From assembly GCA_035540915.1 (NCBI GenBank), contig DATLFQ010000235.1, forward strand, positions 1 through 11,336: DNA of 11,336 bases, given 5' to 3'. A program made the position numbers and the translations under genes. This stretch comes from DATLFQ01 sp035540915 (GTDB lineage: Bacteria; Actinomycetota; Acidimicrobiia; Acidimicrobiales; GCA-2861595). Shown here piece after piece: positions 6,740-11,336 of the stretch (positions are counted from its first letter, which is position 1; each line of letters opens with the position of its first letter). Below the pieces are notes generated by a model. It was not told where the DNA came from. It saw only the letters and a list, made by a program, of their open reading frames with translations, and did no database searches.

Positions 6740-8247
6740 CCTCGGTGCTGGCCCAGGTGGAGCCGCGGCCCCCGATCGACGTCCCCGATGTCGAGTACTC
6801 GGCGATGGCGCCCGAGTTGATCCTCATTGGCGGCGCGCTGCTGCTGCTGCTCGTGGTGTCGCTGGTCCGCCGGCCACCGCCGTGGCTGTGGCCGCTGCTG
6901 ACGCTGGCTGCCGGAGGCGCCTCGTTGGGGGCGTCGCTGTGGCTGTGGTTCGACGTGCGCGACGACGGCCCGGTGCGGGCGGTGGCCGACGCCCTGGTGG
7001 TCGACGGCTTCGCCGCCTTCTTCATGGTGCTGATCTCCTCGACGGTCGTGCTCGGCGCGCTGCTCGGCGAGGGCTTCCTCTCGCGGGAGGGCGTGCGGGG
7101 GCCGGAGTTCTACGTGCTGATGATGCTCTCGGCGTCGGGCGGCATCTTCATGGCCTCGGCCAACGACCTGATCGTGGTCTTCCTCGGCCTGGAGATCCTC
7201 TCCATCGCCCTGTACGTCCTGGCCGGGTTCTCGGGCCGCCGCCGCGCGTCACGCGAGGCGGCCATGAAATACTTCGTGCTCGGCGCGTTCTCGTCCGCGC
7301 TGTTCATGTACGGCGTGGCCCTGGTTTACGGCGCGACCGGATCAACCAACCTGGTGTCGATCGCCCAGTACCTGGCGTCGAACGTGGCCACCAGCAACGG
7401 CGTCCTGCTGGCCGGCATGGTGCTGCTGCTGGTCGGGCTCGGCTTCAAGGTCGCGGTGGTCCCGTTCCACACGTGGACGCCCGACGTGTACGAGGGCTCG
7501 CCGTCCCCGGTGACCGGCTTCATGGCGGCGGCGGCGAAGGCGGCCGGCTTCGCCGCGCTGCTCCGGGTCTTCTTCTCCACCTTCTCGACCCTGCGCCTGG
7601 ATTGGCGCCCGGTGGTCTGGGTGATCGCGGTCGCCACCCTGCTGGTCGGCTCGGTCCTGGCCGTGGTCCAGAACGACGTCAAGCGGATGCTCGCCTACTC
7701 CTCGATCAGCCACGCCGGCTATGTGCTGATCGGGCTGCAGGCGGCCAGCGACCGGGGCATCGCCGGGTCGCTGTTCTATCTGCTGGCTTACACGTTCATG
7801 GTCATGGGCAGCTTCGCCATCGTCACCGTGGTCGGCCGGCGGGGCGACACCCGCCACGGGCTCGACGAGTACCGGGGGCTGGCCGCCCGGCGACCGGCGC
7901 TGGCCCTTGCCTTCGCCGTGTTCCTCATGGCCCAGGCCGGCGTGCCCTTCACGACCGGCTTCCTGGCCAAGTTCTACGTGATCTCTGCCGCGGTCGAGTC
8001 CGAGTCCTACGCGCTGGCGCTCATCGGGATGCTGTCGGCGGTGATCGCGGCGTTCTTCTACCTGCGACTGATCGTCGTGATGTACAGCCCCGCCGCGCCC
8101 GGCGAGACGGGCGACGCCGCTGGACGCCCGGCGCTCCCCTTCAGCCACGGCGTCGCGGTGGCGGTCACGGCCGCCTTCACCGTCGCCTTCGGCCTGGCTC
8201 CCTCGGCCATGGTGACCTTCGCCCGCCAGGCGTCCCTGCTGTTCTGA
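6736..8247 (+). CDS. nuoN: NADH-quinone oxidoreductase subunit N
   Basis: NuoN is the antiporter-like proton channel closest to NuoJ/NuoK and is the last gene of the operon. The protein has 503 residues. Key residues are visible: Glu153 (FLGLEILSIALYVLAGF), Lys178 (AAMKYF), Lys238 (GLGFKVAVVPFHTWTPDVYEG), His245, Lys268 (AAAAKAAGF) and Lys412 (GFLAKFYV), matching E133, K158, K217, H224, K247 and K395 of E. coli NuoN. The chosen start, ATG at 6736, overlaps the nuoM stop as ATGA and has GAAGG (6722-6726) 9 bases upstream. It is the only ATG start in the nuo set here. It gives a polar 20-residue lead before the first membrane helix; an ATG at residue 24 (6805) is a less likely alternative. No further nuo gene follows, and the next gene runs towards it on the other strand. 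Confidence 0.97.
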   Translation: MTSVLAQVEPRPPIDVPDVEYSAMAPELILIGGALLLLLVVSLVRRPPPWLWPLLTLAAGGASLGASLWLWFDVRDDGPVRAVADALVVDGFAAFFMVLISSTVVLGALLGEGFLSREGVRGPEFYVLMMLSASGGIFMASANDLIVVFLGLEILSIALYVLAGFSGRRRASREAAMKYFVLGAFSSALFMYGVALVYGATGSTNLVSIAQYLASNVATSNGVLLAGMVLLLVGLGFKVAVVPFHTWTPDVYEGSPSPVTGFMAAAAKAAGFAALLRVFFSTFSTLRLDWRPVVWVIAVATLLVGSVLAVVQNDVKRMLAYSSISHAGYVLIGLQAASDRGIAGSLFYLLAYTFMVMGSFAIVTVVGRRGDTRHGLDEYRGLAARRPALALAFAVFLMAQAGVPFTTGFLAKFYVISAAVESESYALALIGMLSAVIAAFFYLRLIVVMYSPAAPGETGDAAGRPALPFSHGVAVAVTAAFTVAFGLAPSAMVTFARQASLLF

Positions 8248-8265
8248 CGATACGGCTCTGACGAT
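8243..8265 (+). repeat. 9-bp direct repeat at the nuoN stop codon
   Basis: TCTGACGAT occurs at 8243-8251, where it contains the nuoN TGA stop, and again at 8257-8265, an offset of 14 bases. The second copy has a TGA in another frame, so it is not a back-up stop for nuoN. It may be a small local duplication or chance. Confidence 0.35.
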
Positions 8266-8289
8266 GCTGGCCGGCCCGACCGGGTCAGC
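8266..8289 (+). terminator. Candidate terminator of the nuo operon
   Basis: An inverted repeat pairs GCTGGCC (8266-8272) with GGTCAGC (8283-8289) around a 10-base loop, 18 bases after the nuoN stop. In the + strand transcript all 7 pairs form, one of them G-U; in the opposite transcript that pair would be A-C. The structure therefore favours the nuo direction. Only a short T-containing stretch (GGTTGTTG) follows, so it is not a classical U-tract terminator. Actinobacterial terminators often lack one. Confidence 0.4.
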
Positions 8290-8305
8290 GGTTGTTGCGA
8301 CTGCC

Positions 8306-8764
8306 TCACCCCGGCCTGAACGCCGGGAGGCCGTCTCCGGTGGCCGACACCGGCCGACCCCCGGCAGCGACCGCCAGGGCATTCCACCGCTCGCGGTCCC
8401 AACTGCCCACGGCGTGGGTGACGACGCCGTCGGCGCCGACGAGGAAGACGGTCGGCACGGCCGAGATCCCGTACGCATCGGACACGCGGTAGGGCGGCGG
8501 CTCGGAAACCGTCGGCACCCGCTGGCCGTAACGGGTTGCGTAGTCGACGAGCCTGGCCGCCGGGTCCTGGCCGACCGCCAGGACCCGGGCTCCACCGTCG
8601 GCCAGCGCCTCGACCGCAGGTGCCACCATCTGGCACACCGGGCAGGTCACCTTGAAGAAGGCGAGCACAACGGGGCCCTCCCGCCACGGGTCGGCGACGG
8701 GCTGGCCGCTCGCAGCGTCGGCGAGTGTGAAGCGGGGAGCGGCGTCGCCGGGAGCCAAGGGCAC
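8306..8764 (-). CDS. Thioredoxin-fold redoxin (TlpA/AhpC-TSA superfamily), CxxC type
   Basis: This is a 152-residue soluble protein of the redoxin family, probably a thiol-disulfide reductase or peroxiredoxin-like protein. The N-terminus (GDAAPRFTLADA) is the usual redoxin opening. A beta strand, PVVLAFFKVT, leads to the active-site motif Cys41-Pro-Val-Cys44, followed by helix QMVAPAVEAL. The cis-proline is Pro104 in GISAVPTVFLVGADG. There is no signal peptide or membrane segment, so it is probably cytoplasmic. The spacing of Thr40 and Cys41 does not fit the classical PxxxTxxC peroxiredoxin motif, so a TlpA/ResA-like dithiol protein is more likely; the substrate is unknown. The start is GTG at 8764: it is the first possible start after an in-frame stop at 8807-8809, and it has no ribosome-binding site. 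The gene converges on nuoN (58-base gap) and diverges from the lipoprotein gene (65-base gap). Confidence 0.85.
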   Translation of the reverse strand: MPLAPGDAAPRFTLADAASGQPVADPWREGPVVLAFFKVTCPVCQMVAPAVEALADGGARVLAVGQDPAARLVDYATRYGQRVPTVSEPPPYRVSDAYGISAVPTVFLVGADGVVTHAVGSWDRERWNALAVAAGGRPVSATGDGLPAFRPG

Positions 8765-8772
8765 GCAGACGA

Positions 8773-8778
8773 AGCGTA
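8773..8778 (-). promoter_or_regulatory. Possible -10 box of the redoxin gene, leaderless type
   Basis: TACGCT on the - strand fits the actinobacterial TANNNT pattern. Eight bases separate it from the GTG at 8764, so transcription would start at or within a few bases of the start codon. This agrees with the absence of any ribosome-binding site. No good -35 box is seen 16-18 bases upstream. A six-base degenerate match is weak evidence by itself. Confidence 0.35.
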
Positions 8779-8790
8779 GATGCCGACCCG

Positions 8791-8807
8791 GCCGGCGTAG
8801 GGCCGGC
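8791..8807. repeat. Inverted repeat in the divergent intergenic region
   Basis: Two GCCGGC hexamers (8791-8796 and 8802-8807), each also a palindrome, are separated by GTAGG. An overlapping GTAG...CTAC pair (8797-8800 and 8807-8810) lies around the second hexamer. The site is between the redoxin and lipoprotein starts, where it could be an operator for either gene. In DNA of this GC content it may also be chance. Confidence 0.25.
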
Positions 8808-8829
8808 TACCACGGGGAAGCGTTCCGCC

Positions 8830-9024
8830 ATGCCTTCCGCCCGACACGTCCTGGCCATCCTGGCGGTCGCCGCCACCGGAGCAGCGCTGGTCGCCTGCGG
8901 CGACGACGAGAACTCGCCCCAGCGGCCCACGACCGGCGACACCCTGGAGACGCCCACCTCGGGGTCACCGGGCTCGACCACGGCGGACGGTGAGTCGCCG
9001 CCTACCCAGGGCACCACCCCCTGA
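8830..9024 (+). CDS. Small secreted lipoprotein, unknown function
   Basis: This 64-residue protein begins with a short basic region (His/Arg at 5-6), a hydrophobic stretch at 7-21 and a lipobox Leu20-Val21-Ala22-Cys23. The last four fit lipoprotein signal peptidase cleavage before Cys23. The mature chain would be only 42 residues: CGDDE, then a Ser/Thr/Pro/Gly-rich, acidic tail with no visible domain. It is therefore probably a membrane-anchored disordered stub on the outer face. The start is ATG at 8830, with a weak purine run (GGGGAAG, 8814-8820) 9 bases upstream. The gene diverges from the redoxin gene and converges on the ABC permease, whose stop is 23 bases away. No homologous family is recognised. 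The lipobox makes it more convincing than a chance reading frame, and no other gene claims this DNA. Confidence 0.7.
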   Translation: MPSARHVLAILAVAATGAALVACGDDENSPQRPTTGDTLETPTSGSPGSTTADGESPPTQGTTP

Positions 9025-9041
9025 CCGGCGAGGCCCGCCGG
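9025..9041. terminator. Candidate bidirectional terminator hairpin
   Basis: CCGGCG (9025-9030) and CGCCGG (9036-9041) form a perfect 6-bp stem with the loop AGGCC. It fills most of the 23-base gap between two convergent stop codons, where a shared terminator would be expected. There is no T-tract on either side, so the call rests on position and symmetry. Confidence 0.4.
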
Positions 9042-9047
9042 CCCGGG

Positions 9048-11336
9048 TCACTCGTGCGCGATGGCGGCCAGCACGTCGGTCCTCGCCGCCCGGCGGGCCG
9101 GGAGCACCGCCGCAGCCACGCCGGCGGCCGCCGCAGCGACGACGAAGGCCAGCAGCCGCGAGAAAGGCACGGACGTCTCGGTCAGCCCCTTGTCCCGCAA
9201 GGCTGCCAGCATGGCGACGGCGACCACGAGCCCGACGACGAGGCCGAGCACGGCTCCGAGAGCGGCGATGACGACGCCCTCGGTCCGGACCATGGCGCGC
9301 ACCTGGCGCCGCCCCATGCCGACCGCCCGCACCAGGCCGAGCTCCCGCCGGCGCTCGACCACCGAGAGGGCCAGGGTGTTGACGATGCCCACCAGGGCGA
9401 TGACGACGGCCAGCGCCAGCAGCGCGTAGAAGAGGTTCAGGATGGAGGTCGCCTGGTCGGCCACCTCGTCCTTGAACTCCGCCTGGTCCCGCACCTCCAC
9501 CGTCCGGAGGTCGGCGACCGCTGCCTCGGCGGCCCGGCGGACGGCTGCCCGGTCGGCGTCGGGCGCCAGCTTCACCATGACCACCGAGTCGAGTTGATCG
9601 GCGTAGTTGGACTCGAAGTCCATCAGCGACAGGACGATCTTCCCGGTGAGCGCCTGGGCCTCGAAGAGGGCGTCGATTCGCACCTGCTGCAGGCCGGTGC
9701 GGGCGAACTCCATCGGCAGCAGGTCTCCGACCTCCAGGCCGCGGTCGTCGGCCAGGTCGGCGAACACGGCGACGCCACCGTCGGCCAGGTCGGCGAGGCT
9801 CCCGCTGGTCACGTCCAGGTCCAGAACCCGGTCGAGGCCTTCGGCGCTGAGCGCGGTGAGGTGGCGCTCCTCGCCCTCGTCCCGCCACGGGCCCTCGCGG
9901 AACTGCGCGACGGCGTCGACGCCGGGAAGCGCCCGCAGCCGCGCCGCCACCTCGGGACTGAAGCCGTCGGCCCCGCCGTCCGCGCCGCCGACCACCAGCT
10001 CGGCCCGGAACACCTCGTCGATGACCCGGCCCGTCGAACGGCGAGCGGATGCGGCGAAGACCGTCACCAGGGTGACCAGGGCGAGGCCGACCATCAGGGC
10101 GGCGGCGGTCGACGCCGTGCGGCGCGGGTTGCGCATGGCGTTCTCCCGCCCCAACCGGCCGCTGATCCCCAGCTGGGCCAGGGGTGCGCCCAGCAGCCAG
10201 GCGACCGGCCGGGCGACCGCCGGCGCGATGAGGCTGGCGCCGATGAAGCCGACGACCGCGCCGAGGCCGACGTTGACCGGGCCGTTGCCGGCACCGGCCG
10301 TGCCGGCGAGCAGCAGCGCGAAGCCGGCGCCGCTCACCGCCACGCCGAGGAGGGTGCGACGCCGCAGCGGGACCGCGACCGAGCCGAGCCCCTCGGCGAC
10401 CGCGGCGAGCGGCGACACCTTGGCGGCGCGGCGGGCAGGCAGGACCGCAGACACCACCGTGACGACCAGGCCAACGCCCATCGACACCACGGCCGTCCGG
10501 GGCAGGAACACCGTCTGCGCGTCGGGAAGGTCGATGCCGGCGCCGCGCAGGAGGGCCTGCAGCGCTCCGGCGACGACGACCCCGAGCGCCAGCCCGCCGG
10601 CCGATCCGACGATTCCGATGACGACCGCTTCCACCAGGACCGACCGCCGGACCTGGGCCGCGGTCGCGCCGAGAGCCCGCAGCAGTCCCAGTTCCCTGGT
10701 GCGCTGGGCGATCAGGATCTGGAAGGTGTTCAGGATGATGAAGGCGCCCACGAACAGCGACACCCCGGCGAAGACCAGCAGCAACGTGCTGAAGAACCCC
10801 AGCCCGTCACGGACCCGGCCGGCGCTCTCGGCGGCTGCCGCTGCGCCCGTCACCGTCTCCACCCCCGGGCCGACCGCTGCGGCGACCGCCTGCTGCAGTG
10901 CCCGCTGGCTGACGCCGTCCTCGGCAGCCACCTCGATGGTGTCGAAGCCGTCGGGCCGGGCCAGCAGCCGCCGGGCCGTCGCCTCGTCGAAGGCGGCCAC
11001 CGAGGCGCCCGCCAGGGCGTCGCGGCCACCGTCGCCGTCCCCGATGCCGGCCACGCCGACCACCTCGAAGCGGGCCGGCGCCACCTGCGACAGCACCGTG
11101 ACGCTGTCGCCGGCCGACACTTCGAGCCGGTCGGCGGTCGCGGCGTCGACGACCACCTCGCCACTTCCCCGGGGCGCGCGGCCCGACCGCAGGCTGAACG
11201 GGTTGAGCGCGGCGCTGTCGAGCCATGCGATCCCGACCGCCACCCCTCGCCGCCGGGCGACCGGCCCTGTCTCGTTCACGACCTGCGCGTAACCGACCAG
11301 CGTCCCCTCGGCCGCGGCCACGCCTTCGACCGCCCG
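9048..11336 (-). CDS. FtsX/MacB-type ABC transporter permease, two FtsX domains (partial, N-terminus missing)
   Basis: This is a membrane permease of the large FtsX/MacB (DUF214) family, which works with a cytoplasmic ATPase in export, lipoprotein handling or cell-envelope functions. 762 residues are visible (first codon at 11336), and the reading frame runs off the right edge, so the true start is outside. GTG at 11321 is only an internal codon. Domain order: end of an extracytoplasmic MacB-like domain (about 1-175), first FtsX domain (about 179-315), two linking membrane helices (about 327-384), NAMRNPRRTAST and a helix at about 409-428, a second extracytoplasmic domain (about 440-625), and second FtsX domain (about 632-760). 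The two FtsX domains share RTRELGLLRALGA / RRRELGLVRAVGM and VLPARRAAKVSPLAAV / VLPARRAARTDVLAAI, showing an internal duplication. Such proteins are usually about 850 residues, so perhaps 90 are missing. A partner ATPase would probably lie upstream, beyond 11336. Its substrate cannot be told from sequence. Confidence 0.92.
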   Translation of the reverse strand, partial: RAVEGVAAAEGTLVGYAQVVNETGPVARRRGVAVGIAWLDSAALNPFSLRSGRAPRGSGEVVVDAATADRLEVSAGDSVTVLSQVAPARFEVVGVAGIGDGDGGRDALAGASVAAFDEATARRLLARPDGFDTIEVAAEDGVSQRALQQAVAAAVGPGVETVTGAAAAAESAGRVRDGLGFFSTLLLVFAGVSLFVGAFIILNTFQILIAQRTRELGLLRALGATAAQVRRSVLVEAVVIGIVGSAGGLALGVVVAGALQALLRGAGIDLPDAQTVFLPRTAVVSMGVGLVVTVVSAVLPARRAAKVSPLAAVAEGLGSVAVPLRRRTLLGVAVSGAGFALLLAGTAGAGNGPVNVGLGAVVGFIGASLIAPAVARPVAWLLGAPLAQLGISGRLGRENAMRNPRRTASTAAALMVGLALVTLVTVFAASARRSTGRVIDEVFRAELVVGGADGGADGFSPEVAARLRALPGVDAVAQFREGPWRDEGEERHLTALSAEGLDRVLDLDVTSGSLADLADGGVAVFADLADDRGLEVGDLLPMEFARTGLQQVRIDALFEAQALTGKIVLSLMDFESNYADQLDSVVMVKLAPDADRAAVRRAAEAAVADLRTVEVRDQAEFKDEVADQATSILNLFYALLALAVVIALVGIVNTLALSVVERRRELGLVRAVGMGRRQVRAMVRTEGVVIAALGAVLGLVVGLVVAVAMLAALRDKGLTETSVPFSRLLAFVVAAAAAGVAAAVLPARRAARTDVLAAIAHE

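Noticed and set aside
8264..8779. 171-codon + strand frame opposite the redoxin gene
   Set aside because: Antisense shadow of the redoxin; no motif and no ribosome-binding site.
8058..9017. 319-codon - strand frame spanning the lipoprotein and redoxin region
   Set aside because: It conflicts with the redoxin (CPVC motif, cis-Pro) and the end of nuoN, and shows no motif of its own.
8830..9024. Alternative idea that the lipoprotein frame is a chance frame
   Set aside because: The lipobox with correct spacing, the basic N-terminus and the lack of any competing gene make a real lipoprotein more likely, although confidence stays moderate.
9607..11292. 561-codon open frame on the + strand opposite the ABC permease
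   Set aside because: Ser/Arg/Thr/Ala/Pro-rich product without domains; the - strand frame has two FtsX domains.
1..11336. CRISPR array, tRNA/rRNA gene, insertion sequence, phage or toxin-antitoxin genes
   Set aside because: No spaced repeats, transposase motifs, terminal inverted repeats or RNA-gene signatures were found, and genes fill nearly the whole window.

Overview
The window is very GC-rich, densely packed DNA with strong G/C bias at third codon positions. Six consecutive genes start with GTG, four junctions are 4-base stop/start overlaps, and gene order is nuoG-H-I-J-K-L-M-N. This fits a high-GC actinobacterium (Actinomycetota). The protein style suggests Acidimicrobiia or a relative, but that is an impression and not a test.

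Bases 1-8247 (+ strand) are the distal half of a complex I (NADH:quinone oxidoreductase, NDH-1) operon: the last 162 codons of nuoG, then complete nuoH, nuoI, nuoJ, nuoK, nuoL, nuoM and nuoN. NuoG and NuoI belong to the peripheral arm that carries electrons over Fe-S clusters. NuoH forms the quinone site and the arm junction. NuoJ and NuoK link to the three antiporter-like proton channels NuoL, NuoM and NuoN. The conserved charged residues expected for proton translocation are all visible in K, L, M and N, and the cluster-binding cysteines in I are intact, so the encoded complex looks functional. A G/C-rich hairpin just after nuoN is the best candidate for the operon end.

Bases 8306-9024 hold two small divergent genes. 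A cytoplasmic thioredoxin-fold CxxC protein lies on the - strand, convergent with nuoN. A 64-residue lipoprotein with a clear lipobox lies on the + strand. They share a 65-base intergenic region that holds a possible leaderless promoter for the redoxin gene and a small inverted repeat.

Bases 9048-11336 (- strand) carry most of a large FtsX/MacB-type ABC transporter permease with two FtsX domains. Its N-terminus lies past the right edge, where a partner ATPase gene might also be.

No RNA gene, CRISPR array, insertion sequence, attachment site or phage feature was seen, and no gene-free stretch exceeds 70 bases. The region is essentially core metabolism. The points worth a second look are small: a perfect hairpin over the nuoK ribosome-binding site, the run of GTG starts, a His-rich loop in NuoL, the leaderless-looking redoxin promoter and the tiny lipoprotein. 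I found no convincing new system.
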